From an uncultured Christensenella sp. (GTDB taxonomy: Bacteria > Bacillota > Clostridia > Christensenellales > UBA1242): a stretch of 64,000 nucleotides of DNA. Below, piece after piece: positions 52,828 through 60,821 of the stretch; position 1 is the stretch's first letter, and every line of letters begins with the position of its first letter. The position numbers and the translations under genes are program-made. Location of the stretch: positions 62,001 to 126,000 of the forward strand of contig CAJUGX010000002.1 in NCBI GenBank assembly GCA_910586385.1. The letters run 5' to 3'. A model generated the notes under the pieces. That model was not told the DNA's origin. It searched no databases and worked only from the letters and a program-made list of their open reading frames with translations.

Positions 52828-53958
52828 ATGATGAAAACATTAAACAAGAAAATTTTCTGTTTTGTATTTTTGCTGTCGTTTGCGTCAGCAGTTTTTCTTG
52901 GTGCATTTTTGACAGTCTTTCCAAAGCACGCAAATGCTGACACACAAATCTCATCCACAAGCATTGATGACTTGACTGACAGCAACAATTATTTCACTGT
53001 CAAACCAACCGCCGTTGCCAGAAATGGAGGAGCCATTCAAAACACAACCCAAACAGTGACAACCGATGATGGTGAGCGGACATTCTATTGCTTCAAATGG
53101 AGAGAAATCTCTTCAATCAATTTCAGATTCTTGTCATCCCTTGCCGACTCAAAAAGCGTCTTCACAAATTATGAATTTTGGGTGACCGCAATCCGTACGG
53201 AAAATTTGCAAACTTCTTTCGGACAAGCAACCGAAACAAACCCAGAAACCAAAATTCAACAACTGCTTGATGGCACAATCATAGGCAACAACCCATCAAT
53301 TCCAGATGTCTATTATTACATCGACGAAAATTCGGACACCTCCGACTCTGAAGTCAAATTCAGTGGAAACGATTTCGGGATATACAAGTTTGATTTTAAT
53401 TATACTTTCATCGAAGACCCTTCACTTGACACTCAGGCACACAAAAAATCAATTGGTGAAATTTATGTTGCAATCTTGCCAGATGACATCAACACAATCC
53501 CAGTGAGCGGACTTGGTCTGTCAGACTCAGTTTCAAGTTCGAAAGAACTTATGAATATCTATCAAATAACTTTCTCTGATTCAGAACTCTTCAAATATGT
53601 AAATCCAAAATACATCAAATGGAGCGTAACCGGAAAAGACAAGAAAGGCATCGAATACGATTATGTCCAAACAAAGGGAAGTGGAAACGGATATTATATT
53701 TGGCAAACCTGGGAAATGGAAGGACCAACCTTCGTGCTCGACACAAAAAACATTGAAGGCACCTGGACTGTCAACTGCAAGATTTTCAATTCTGACTGGA
53801 CAGAAAAGACAACTCTTTCAACAAGAAAACTTTCAACAATCAAACATAAAACCAAATCATATCTCTGGCTCATACTTGGACTTGTGTTTGCAGTGATAGT
53901 CATTGCGACAGGAATTGGACTTTTGATTTACAAACTCAAAAACAGAAAAAAAGACTAG
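52828..53958 (+). CDS. secreted, C-terminally anchored surface protein
   Basis: 376 aa (375 if the second ATG is used). Sec signal peptide: basic start, hydrophobic stretch and probable signal-peptidase site after 'KHANA' near residue 37. Extracellular part to about 335 is beta-rich with Ser/Thr/Asn and many acidic residues ('YYYIDENSDTSDSEV', 'WRDISS'-like stretches), then a membrane helix (about 346-370) and a short positive tail (KLKNRKKD) that keeps it anchored. No LPxTG. The fold is not recognised; it may be Ig-like. Function unknown; it is divergent from the glmU-like operon and convergent with DUF4363. Confidence 0.75.
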   Translation: MMKTLNKKIFCFVFLLSFASAVFLGAFLTVFPKHANADTQISSTSIDDLTDSNNYFTVKPTAVARNGGAIQNTTQTVTTDDGERTFYCFKWREISSINFRFLSSLADSKSVFTNYEFWVTAIRTENLQTSFGQATETNPETKIQQLLDGTIIGNNPSIPDVYYYIDENSDTSDSEVKFSGNDFGIYKFDFNYTFIEDPSLDTQAHKKSIGEIYVAILPDDINTIPVSGLGLSDSVSSSKELMNIYQITFSDSELFKYVNPKYIKWSVTGKDKKGIEYDYVQTKGSGNGYYIWQTWEMEGPTFVLDTKNIEGTWTVNCKIFNSDWTEKTTLSTRKLSTIKHKTKSYLWLILGLVFAVIVIATGIGLLIYKLKNRKKD

Positions 53959-53987
53959 GAAAACATCAATTTCCCCTTCAAATAGGC

Positions 53988-54016
53988 AAAAAAACAGACA
54001 ACGTTGTCTGTTTTTT
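53988..54016. terminator. perfectly palindromic bidirectional terminator
   Basis: AAAAACAGACAAC followed by its exact complement GTTGTCTGTTTTT: a perfect inverted repeat that ends both the secreted-protein gene (plus) and the DUF4363 gene (minus). Confidence 0.88.
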
Positions 54017-54024
54017 CTTGTTTT

Positions 54025-54429
54025 TTAGAGAATGTTGTGAAAACTTGCCCCCATAAAATGCTGGAAATTTTCAACATAATGTTTGATGATTTCGAGAGAA
54101 GTGAAAAACTCTATTTCTTCCATCTCATCAATATAAGTCTTGAGCCTCACAATCTCAACTCCAAGTTGTTCGATTGATTTGTGATTGACCATAAAGCAAA
54201 GTTTTCCTTCGTTTTTCTTCCATGACCACTCCAAATTGTCAACCAATGAAGCAACTTCTCCACTTGTGATTCCTCCGTTTTCTTCTGCCGCCATTTCAAT
54301 CTTATAGCAATAGTCTTTCACTTGCATGAGAGAGTCCGAAACAAGTCTATCCTCCACAACACAAATTGCCACAAGAATGGCAACGATGACAAGAAAAGAC
54401 ACCAACTTAAAAACTCCTACCTTTGTCAT
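54025..54429 (-). CDS. DUF4363 membrane protein
   Basis: 134 aa. One N-terminal membrane helix (about 8-24) and a mainly helical extracellular part ('LMQVKDYCYKIEMAAEE', 'WSWKKNEGKLCFMVNH', 'FFTSLEIIKHYVENFQ'), as in DUF4363. This family is regularly encoded next to DUF421 proteins in Firmicutes, as here; the ATGA overlap of 4 nt with the DUF421 stop shows translational coupling. Function unknown, probably a partner of the DUF421 protein at the membrane. Confidence 0.85.
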   Translation of the reverse strand: MTKVGVFKLVSFLVIVAILVAICVVEDRLVSDSLMQVKDYCYKIEMAAEENGGITSGEVASLVDNLEWSWKKNEGKLCFMVNHKSIEQLGVEIVRLKTYIDEMEEIEFFTSLEIIKHYVENFQHFMGASFHNIL

Positions 54430-55145
54430 TCGTTCACCTGCCCCAGAGGTTCGCTCTGCAAAGTCTGATATTTTTTTCCATACTCCTGAAGATAGACTCC
54501 ACCATTTTTGTCTATCGTCATGATAAGCACATCTTTGACTTTCTTTATCTGTGCTTGACTTAGGATGTCCTTCACCTTGATTTCATCAATGTGAGCAATT
54601 TGAAGATTGTCTTTTATCACTTTTCCTTCATTGATGATGTTGATTGGAATCACACTCTTCTCCACATCAAGTTTCATATCTTGCACAGTCACTGGACAAA
54701 ACTCACTCTTTGGCAAGACACTCATCTTTCCGTTTGTCTCCATGATTGCATATTGAATTTGCTCTATGCTGAAATATCCACAACCTCTTATCGCCTCAAA
54801 GACATCATCAACAGAGATGTTGAGGTTTTTCAAAGCCTTGTGATCGATGCCATCAGGGTTGATAACAATGACAGGCTTCCCGCTCAAAAACGAAGCAAAT
54901 TTGTTGCTTATCGAACTGAAGAACGTCAAGACAAAATGCAAAATCACAAGCGTAAACACAGGCACAATCCCATGCAAAACTGGGACAGAAACCTCCGCCA
55001 TTGGGATTGTTGCAAGGTCGGCTATGATGAGCGTAAGCACAAGTTCAAATGGTTGCATCTGCCCAAGTTGGCGTTTGCCCATAAGCCTATATAAAAACAA
55101 AACCACAACGTAAATAATGATTGCTCTAAGGACTATCGTTAACAT
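54426..55145 (-). CDS. DUF421 (YetF/YrbG-type) membrane protein
   Basis: 239 aa. Three membrane segments in the first 85 residues with 'YRLMGKRQLGQMQPFELVLTL', the DUF421 signature, then a cytosolic mixed domain ('LSGKPVIVINPDGIDHKALKNLNISVDDV' and 'YAIMETNGKMSVL'). Members such as YetF/YrbG of B. subtilis contribute to spore-related germination or membrane functions by an unknown mechanism. The AGGAG before the ATG has a spacing of only 1 nt, so it is unlikely to be used; a CATAAT box ending 6 nt upstream suggests a leaderless start, or reinitiation from the SpoVB-like gene 20 nt upstream. Confidence 0.9.
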   Translation of the reverse strand: MLTIVLRAIIIYVVVLFLYRLMGKRQLGQMQPFELVLTLIIADLATIPMAEVSVPVLHGIVPVFTLVILHFVLTFFSSISNKFASFLSGKPVIVINPDGIDHKALKNLNISVDDVFEAIRGCGYFSIEQIQYAIMETNGKMSVLPKSEFCPVTVQDMKLDVEKSVIPINIINEGKVIKDNLQIAHIDEIKVKDILSQAQIKKVKDVLIMTIDKNGGVYLQEYGKKYQTLQSEPLGQVNE

Positions 55146-55151
55146 ACTCCT

Positions 55152-55157
55152 ATTATG
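55152..55157 (-). promoter_or_regulatory. -10 candidate of the DUF421 gene
   Basis: CATAAT, 6 nt before the ATG; no clear -35. It fits the pattern of the other leaderless candidates but is weaker alone. Confidence 0.3.
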
Positions 55158-55165
55158 AGCAGAAA

Positions 55166-56728
55166 TTATTTTTTCTTTCTTGATTTTTTCAAAAACATTG
55201 AAGTCTTTCTATGCCCACCCTTTTTTGATGCAAATTTCTCTTTGAATTGCACCATATAAACCGAAAAATTGACAACATTGAATACGACGCACAACAAGAT
55301 GAAACACCCAACTCCAATCAGTGCTGAGATAAGAATGTTTAAGACATTTGGCATGACATAAGACAGAAGCGAGCTGAAGAAAGCCGTCAGTGCAACGGTT
55401 GGAAGTGAAAGGAATGCGAGCGTCACAAGTTTTTTCAAAATTCCAATGTTGATTTTGAGTTTTCTCTTGAGCATCAGAAGATTGAGAGTTGAGGCAATGA
55501 CTGCCGAAGCTCCCATCCCAACGATGAGTGCGTTGATACCAATATACTTTGGCAAAATGAAGATTGCCAAAAACATAACAATGTCACCAATCACAAAATT
55601 GACAAAGGACTTCACTTCAAGCCCGACAGAGTTGAGTATTGCTGAAGCAATGTTTGAAATGCCCATTGGAATCATTATCCATGCAGAATATTGCAAGAGC
55701 GTGCCGCTCAAAGCATCGTTATACAAAAACATCCCAACGCGATCACCAATGGCAATAAAGACGGGCACAATCAAAAATGAAACAAAGAGTGCAAAACTCA
55801 GCGATGACTTAACTCTCTTTTCAATGTGCTTGTTGTCATTTTTCACCAACGCCATTGAGATGTCTGGCACAAGTGCTGTCGCCAAAGAGCCTATGAGTGC
55901 TGATGGCAAAAAGAGAAGCGGAAAGGTCATCCCCAGCGCCACACCATAGATGCTCATTGCCTGGCTTGAAGTATAACCCGAAGCAATCAATCGTGCTGGC
56001 AAGATGAGTGCCACAAGTGGCTGCGTGAAACTGCTCAAAACTCTCACGCCAGTGATTGGTGCAGACTGGCGAATCACCTTCTTGTATATCTTGGTAGGCT
56101 TGGACATTTTTCCACCATAAAAAAAGTACAACAACATCACAAACAATGCCGACACCATGCAAGAGAGTGTAAATGACCATGCGACTGCCATTGCGTTTTG
56201 GAGTGCAGTCATCCCTGAAGCCAACACCAACACACAGATGACAATCTTGACAACTTGTTCCAAAAGTTCGGAAACGCAAAGACCAAAATAATTGTCGGTG
56301 CCCCACATCGCACCGCGGAAGACACTATACACCGCCGAAAACACAAGAGATGGCAAAAGGATGATGAGGATGTTCATGCAGTTTTGATCAGTGAATATGT
56401 TTTGAAAAAGATTTTTGAAAATCAAAATGACAAGGCACAGCGAGATGCTGACAGCCAGTCCAATAAAGATGCAAGTGGACACGAGACTGCCGATTGCCTT
56501 CTTGTCGGACGCAACACGGTAACTCGCCGTCATTCTTGAAATGATGAGAGTAAATCCGCTAGAGACCACTGTCAAGAGCACCATAAAGATTGAGAGTGCG
56601 ACTTGATACAGACCAAGCGCCTGAGCTCCGATTGTACGAGACAAGAAGATTCTAAACAAAAATCCAAGAAACCTCGTCATCACCGAGAACACTGTGATCA
56701 GTGCCACATTTTTGAAAATTGATTTCAT
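55166..56728 (-). CDS. SpoVB/MurJ-type lipid flippase (MOP superfamily)
   Basis: 520 aa from ATG 56728 (the frame is open to 56767, but family members begin at this point: 'MKSIFKNVALITVFSVMTRFLGFLFRI'). About 14 membrane segments, 'FLSRTIGAQALGLYQVAL' motif of the SpoVB family near 30, and 'YGVALGMTFPLLFLPSALIGSLATALVPDIS' near 270. A Lys-rich tail of about 25 residues ends it. SpoVB-type MOP proteins flip undecaprenyl-linked precursors for spore cortex or polysaccharide; MurJ-like lipid II flippase is the close alternative. No RBS; a TAAATT box lies 7 nt before the ATG. Confidence 0.85.
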   Translation of the reverse strand: MKSIFKNVALITVFSVMTRFLGFLFRIFLSRTIGAQALGLYQVALSIFMVLLTVVSSGFTLIISRMTASYRVASDKKAIGSLVSTCIFIGLAVSISLCLVILIFKNLFQNIFTDQNCMNILIILLPSLVFSAVYSVFRGAMWGTDNYFGLCVSELLEQVVKIVICVLVLASGMTALQNAMAVAWSFTLSCMVSALFVMLLYFFYGGKMSKPTKIYKKVIRQSAPITGVRVLSSFTQPLVALILPARLIASGYTSSQAMSIYGVALGMTFPLLFLPSALIGSLATALVPDISMALVKNDNKHIEKRVKSSLSFALFVSFLIVPVFIAIGDRVGMFLYNDALSGTLLQYSAWIMIPMGISNIASAILNSVGLEVKSFVNFVIGDIVMFLAIFILPKYIGINALIVGMGASAVIASTLNLLMLKRKLKINIGILKKLVTLAFLSLPTVALTAFFSSLLSYVMPNVLNILISALIGVGCFILLCVVFNVVNFSVYMVQFKEKFASKKGGHRKTSMFLKKSRKKK

Positions 56729-56787
56729 ATAATTAAATTTATCGGCATCAGATAGAATATATGCCAAAAACTTAAAAGGAGCTGTCC

Positions 56788-56955
56788 ATGAGTTTGAAAA
56801 AAATCACCTTCCCTTACTATCAAGTGAAAGAAGGCGAAAACTTGAAAACAATTTCACAAAAATTTGATATTGATGCGACAAAAATATTGCTTGACAATCA
56901 AGTGTCTCCAAAGCAAATTAAAGAAGGGGTTTTTCTCATTTTGAACAAAAATTGA
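56788..56955 (+). CDS. small LysM-domain protein
   Basis: 55 aa and complete, just one LysM domain: 'YYQVKEGENLKTISQKFDIDATKILLDN' then 'PKQIKEGVFLIL'. LysM binds N-acetylglucosamine-containing glycan, usually peptidoglycan or spore coat. There is no signal peptide, so the protein may be cytosolic, spore-coat-associated (mother cell) or a partner domain. RBS AAAGGAG lies 7 nt before the ATG at 56788. It is divergent from the SpoVB-like gene (59 nt between starts). A hairpin terminator follows. Confidence 0.8.
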   Translation: MSLKKITFPYYQVKEGENLKTISQKFDIDATKILLDNQVSPKQIKEGVFLILNKN

Positions 56956-56964
56956 TGCAAAAAC

Positions 56965-56986
56965 TGCAATTGTTGCATGTTTTTCG
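56965..56986 (+). terminator. terminator of the LysM gene
   Basis: TGCAA/TTGCA stem, short loop, then GTTTTT. Weak to moderate; only about 30 bp from the convergent VTT gene. Confidence 0.5.
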
Positions 56987-57018
56987 ATTGTTTTACCCAA
57001 AAATGAAACAACTCTGTT

Positions 57019-57810
57019 TTATTTTTTCTTTCCTTTTTGTTTCGATTTTTTGACATTTTCTCGTCCCGCTTCAACATTTGAAACAGCCTGTCCACCAAAC
57101 TTTTTCTTGATAAATCCCTCAATATCTTTCTGATACTTAAATGATAGGTAAAGCACCACTGCAACTCCTATCAAGAAGACACCCCAGACTGCAAGTCCCC
57201 AACCATGAAATGGAATGATGGTTCCGCTTCCAAGATAACAAGTAAGGAAAATTGCAAGTGGTCTTGAAACCAAATTTGTTGTCACAAAAAAGAGCCATGA
57301 CATATCGGTGAGTCCTGCAACCAAACACAAGATGTCGTCAGGGAAAATTGGCAAGAGCATCATCACCACAAAAGAGTATTTTGCATTTGTCAAAAAACTT
57401 GTCCACTTTTTGCAAGACTCTTTCCCCACCATGAAAGATACGAGAGGTCTTCCAAATTTTCTGCCAAGCCAAAACGCAAGGACGCTTCCAAGCATGATGC
57501 CCGACAAACTCAAAAGAGAAGCTTGCAATGGACCAAAAACCAAAACTCCTGCCAGTGTCGAAACGGCAGAAGGAATTGGCAAAAATGTCACTTGGAGAAA
57601 TTGGAGAAAGACAAATGCAAATCTCCCCCAAAAGCCTAGAGACAGAATGAGTCCTCTGATTTTGTCAACGGAATTGATATACTCCCAAAGCCCTGTCAAA
57701 ACCAAAACAAAATATGACAAAACAAGTATCGCCACCAAAGCCACTATGACAATACTTGTGTGAATTATCTTCTTTTTTTTAGACATAACTTTTTCTGTTT
57801 TCAATTCCAT
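57019..57810 (-). CDS. VTT-domain (TVP38/TMEM64, DedA-like) membrane protein
   Basis: 263 aa. Four to six membrane segments; 'FLPIPSAVSTLAGVLVFGPLQASLLSLSG' and 'GSVLAFWLGRKFGRP' are the VTT/DedA motif, and 'LLPIFPDDILCLVAGLTDMS' is the second half, typical of TVP38/TMEM64. These proteins scramble or flip lipids across the membrane. A Lys-rich tail (about 235-263) is unusual. It starts 38 nt after the VanW stop and may be cotranscribed. A TAGAAT box lies 5 nt before the ATG, so an independent leaderless start is possible. An alternative start at residue 9 ('MSKKKK') also lacks an RBS. Confidence 0.87.
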   Translation of the reverse strand: MELKTEKVMSKKKKIIHTSIVIVALVAILVLSYFVLVLTGLWEYINSVDKIRGLILSLGFWGRFAFVFLQFLQVTFLPIPSAVSTLAGVLVFGPLQASLLSLSGIMLGSVLAFWLGRKFGRPLVSFMVGKESCKKWTSFLTNAKYSFVVMMLLPIFPDDILCLVAGLTDMSWLFFVTTNLVSRPLAIFLTCYLGSGTIIPFHGWGLAVWGVFLIGVAVVLYLSFKYQKDIEGFIKKKFGGQAVSNVEAGRENVKKSKQKGKKK

Positions 57811-57848
57811 ACATTATTCTATTCTTAATTCTTTCCAACTTTCATAAC

Positions 57849-59405
57849 TTAGGGATTATATTCACTTGGATTTGTTTTTTCTAGTTTGTTTTTGACGATT
57901 TCGCTTGTTTGTTTATTCTCCTTCTGAGGCTTTATAAGTTTGACATCACTTGCAGGGATTGTCATCCCTGGGGCAGCATCCTCAACGCCTTCCATAACAA
58001 TGCCGTCTTGTGGTTGATAGAAATCGTGTCTTATTTCTCTTTCATCAACAAGCTCTCCATCTTTGAAATGTTGCAAAAATGCTTTGCTCTCATAACCCTC
58101 TCTTGGGTACTTGATTCGAAGATATTCTCCCTTGTACAAGATTTTGTTTGCATATTCACCCTTTTGGTCTTTGACAATCTTGTCTCCACTGTGTGGCAAA
58201 ATCTTCACAAGTTCTGACCTAACCGCCACACTCTGTCCTTCATCAAACCTCTGCCCATATACTTCAACTTTGACAGTCTTGTCATCACAGACAGTTTTGA
58301 TATAAATTGGATTGTCGAGATTGTTTTGGAAAACAAGATCAGAATAGTCTCCAGACACCATGGCATCAAGGGAAAGTGGAACATAAGACGCAGGCAATGA
58401 GTGGTGATTGACAGACAAGATGTCAATGTCCGCAAGCAAAAGTGCATTGTAAAGCGTGGTTGACGCTTGGCAAACTCCTCCGCCAACACCATCAACATAA
58501 ACACCACCGACGATTATGTGGGCATTGCTATAACCCGCCTCTTCTGTCCTCGCTCCAGTTGTCTCGTTGAAAGACACGGTTTGCTTTGGCTCAACAATCA
58601 TCCCATTGAAAGCAGAGAGTGCCTTTTTGATGTTGTTTTTTCTGTCCTTTCCGCTCTTTTCATATGACGTCGAAAATTCCGCACGCTTTACAACACTGTT
58701 TTTAAGTTCGTCCAAATCAATCTGCCCCTCAATCTCAAAGATAGGGATTTCAATTTTTGCCTTTGTCCCGATAAGAAGAGCATTGTCAATCTCTTGATAG
58801 AGCTTGTCACGATTTACAAGGATGGCAGATTGCCCCTCATCCAATGTGAAAGGATTGTCCTTTTCTGGCTCAAAAACAAGGCTTGCACTTCTTGCTTCTC
58901 TCTCAACTTCTGCCACAATTTCATCAATTTTTTCATTTATGTTTGCAAGCACGCATGTATAAGAGACTTGAAAGTCTTTACCGTCTTTCTTTATCTTTTT
59001 GGCTTTAGACAAGTTTTGGAAAAAGTTTCCGTCTCTGCCATATTTTGACATCTGAGCAACCACTGGTTGAACCTTGTTGTAAACTTCAAAGTCATTGCCA
59101 CTCAAAGTCCAAGTTTTGCCTTTGCAAGAGAGTTCTATCTCCACATCTTTTTTCTTGTCGAGCATGTTTGTAAGCACAACATTCTCTGCCTCTGCAACAG
59201 ACATCCCACTCACATCAATTCCGTTTATGCGTGTGTTTTCATAAAACTTCTCTTTTCCTGTCACCGCATTTTCAAAGAAAAATTGACATGCAACAAGAAG
59301 CGTGACCGACATCGCCGACACGCCAAGAAACCAAAATATTCCACCTTTCTTTTTCTTCTTTTCGATTTTCGTTTTTGATTGTTTTTGAGATTTTTCTTTT
59401 TTCAT
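57849..59405 (-). CDS. VanW-family cell-wall protein
   Basis: 518 aa. Very basic start, one membrane helix (about 24-46), then YoaR-type peptidoglycan-binding domains ('ENTRINGIDVSGMSVAEAENVV' near 60 and a second near 190), the VanW domain from about 290 ('SFNETTGARTEEAGYSNAHIIVGG', 'GGGVCQASTTLYNALLLADIDI', 'RH.LPASYVPL'-like, 'SGDYSDLVFQNN'), and a G5-like end. VanW proteins are probably cell-wall-linked enzymes; the conserved Cys of GVCQ is present. No vancomycin-resistance genes are nearby. The promoter TTGATA-17-CATAAT ends 6 nt before the ATG, no RBS. Confidence 0.9.
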   Translation of the reverse strand: MKKEKSQKQSKTKIEKKKKKGGIFWFLGVSAMSVTLLVACQFFFENAVTGKEKFYENTRINGIDVSGMSVAEAENVVLTNMLDKKKDVEIELSCKGKTWTLSGNDFEVYNKVQPVVAQMSKYGRDGNFFQNLSKAKKIKKDGKDFQVSYTCVLANINEKIDEIVAEVEREARSASLVFEPEKDNPFTLDEGQSAILVNRDKLYQEIDNALLIGTKAKIEIPIFEIEGQIDLDELKNSVVKRAEFSTSYEKSGKDRKNNIKKALSAFNGMIVEPKQTVSFNETTGARTEEAGYSNAHIIVGGVYVDGVGGGVCQASTTLYNALLLADIDILSVNHHSLPASYVPLSLDAMVSGDYSDLVFQNNLDNPIYIKTVCDDKTVKVEVYGQRFDEGQSVAVRSELVKILPHSGDKIVKDQKGEYANKILYKGEYLRIKYPREGYESKAFLQHFKDGELVDEREIRHDFYQPQDGIVMEGVEDAAPGMTIPASDVKLIKPQKENKQTSEIVKNKLEKTNPSEYNP

Positions 59406-59411
59406 ATTGCT

Positions 59412-59440
59412 ATTATGTCTAATTCAAAGAAAAATATCAA
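59412..59440 (-). promoter_or_regulatory. promoter of the VanW gene
   Basis: TTGATA (59440-59435), spacer 17, CATAAT (59417-59412), then 6 nt to the ATG. Confidence 0.65.
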
Positions 59441-59464
59441 AATAGGGAAAAAACATTAAAAAAG

Positions 59465-59495
59465 AAAAATTACCAGCAAAAAACTAGTAATTTTG
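59465..59495 (-). terminator. terminator of cca
   Basis: AAATTACTAG/CTGGTAATTT stem with one G-T pair and a loop of T-rich DNA; the TAG stop is inside the stem. A T-rich tail follows on the minus strand. Confidence 0.65.
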
Positions 59496-60716
59496 AAGAT
59501 TTTTCTCAATTTCCGCAAGCAAAGCCTTCTTTTCATTTTGCACTTTTCCGTCAAAAACTTTGCTCAGAAGATTGTTCAAAATTTTGTTGTGATTTCTCTT
59601 ATCGATATTTTTGAAGTTTACTTTTATGTCAGATTCAGTTATCTTCAAGTCGGAAATTTGAATGGTCAAGCCATGTTCAATGATATATTTGTAGAAGAAA
59701 TTGTATTTGTTTTGTACCCTCTTGCTTTTTCCACCAAGAAGACCGAATACAACTGCCCAGTCCTGGAAGTACTTGAAGAAGTACTCTTTGTTTGCCATCC
59801 CACCAAGAGCATTGTAGTATCCTGCCAAATAGTCAAATATCTTTATTGAAAGTGAAGTAGAAAGTCCAAATTGGGTTTGCAAAAAATTCTCCAAAAACGC
59901 TTCCAAGCACTCAGGCTTTTCGGTATCAACAATGTCAATAAGAAGCCCAAGCAATCTATCCTCGACCTTGAAGACCATGTCATATTTGACTGCGTCATTT
60001 TTGAGTGACATGTGTTTCCAGATGCCAAGTTTATTCAAAAGTTTGAGTGCTCTTTTAAGTCCATTTTTACCAATTTGGTATCTTCTGTCGCAATACAAGA
60101 TTTTTTCAATCTCATTATATCTTCTTGCACCAGAAAGCCCTTCCACATTTGAGGCAAATTTTATTGCTGTTGCAAATGTCCCCTTATCGATAGAAAACCC
60201 AAGTTCTCCGGCAATTCTTACCATTCTCAAAATTCTCTCGCCATCAACACAAAGCACCTCTTCTGGCGACAAACTGCATCTTATGACTTTTTGTTTCAAA
60301 TCAATTATGCCATGATAAAAGTCAACAATCTCATCATTGTTGATGTTGTAATAAATTGAATTGACAGAAAAGTCTCTACGTTTTGAATCTTCCAAAATGT
60401 CGTCCGTTCTCTCAACGCGAGTTGGAGTGTGCGAGCCTTTGTCACCATAGATTTCCTTTCTGAAAAACGTATATTCAAAACTCTCGCCATCCTTGCTGAT
60501 AAGCAGTGAACCAGTCTTCAAGTTTTTCACTTTGACAGAGAAACCACTCCCCTCAAGTCGTTTTGACACCTCTTCGATATCGACAGAACTTGCGATGTCA
60601 ACATCACCAGAATTTATGCCCAAGAGTTTGTTTCTGACATATCCACCAACAACAAACAAATGCTCCGGAAAAAACTTTGAGAGGCTTATAAGATTTTTTG
60701 AAACTTCAATAAACAT
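59484..60716 (-). CDS. cca: CCA-adding tRNA nucleotidyltransferase
   Basis: 410 aa. 'LFVVGGYVRNKLLGINSGDVDIA' near residue 18-41, with the catalytic DxD (DVDIA), is the class II nucleotidyltransferase head; 'RRDFSVNSIYYNI' near 112 and 'DGERILRMVRIAGELGF' near 160 are the neck and RNA-binding motifs. Repairs or builds the CCA end of tRNAs. RBS GGAG, 7 nt before ATG. Not linked to other tRNA genes; its promoter is shared head to head with that of the P-type ATPase gene. Confidence 0.93.
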   Translation of the reverse strand: MFIEVSKNLISLSKFFPEHLFVVGGYVRNKLLGINSGDVDIASSVDIEEVSKRLEGSGFSVKVKNLKTGSLLISKDGESFEYTFFRKEIYGDKGSHTPTRVERTDDILEDSKRRDFSVNSIYYNINNDEIVDFYHGIIDLKQKVIRCSLSPEEVLCVDGERILRMVRIAGELGFSIDKGTFATAIKFASNVEGLSGARRYNEIEKILYCDRRYQIGKNGLKRALKLLNKLGIWKHMSLKNDAVKYDMVFKVEDRLLGLLIDIVDTEKPECLEAFLENFLQTQFGLSTSLSIKIFDYLAGYYNALGGMANKEYFFKYFQDWAVVFGLLGGKSKRVQNKYNFFYKYIIEHGLTIQISDLKITESDIKVNFKNIDKRNHNKILNNLLSKVFDGKVQNEKKALLAEIEKNLQNY

Positions 60717-60752
60717 AAAATCGCTCCAAAATCAACATATATTTATACTCCT

Positions 60753-60781
60753 AATTTAGATTATAATCTTGAAAAAGTCAA
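60753..60781 (-). promoter_or_regulatory. promoter of cca
   Basis: TTGACT (60781-60776), spacer 17, TAAATT (60758-60753). Leader of about 30 nt to the ATG at 60716. Confidence 0.6.
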
Positions 60782-60792
60782 ATATATTTGAC
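60777..60792. promoter_or_regulatory. 16-bp palindrome joining two divergent -35 boxes
   Basis: GTCAAATATATTTGAC is an exact palindrome that contains most of the -35 boxes of both cca and the P-type ATPase gene. It could be an operator that controls both, or a by-product of the two facing -35 boxes. Confidence 0.4.
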
Positions 60793-60816
60793 ATTTTGAA
60801 TAAATTTTAATACACT
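60788..60816 (+). promoter_or_regulatory. promoter of the P-type ATPase gene
   Basis: TTGACA (60788-60793), spacer 17, TACACT (60811-60816), then 5 nt to the ATG at 60822; no room for an RBS. Confidence 0.65.
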
Positions 60817-60821
60817 AGTGA

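Noticed and set aside
60716..60752. A 10-codon upstream ORF (ATG in the cca leader, AGGAG before it).
   Set aside because: The AGGAG lies between the predicted -10 and the transcription start of cca, so it would not be on the mRNA.
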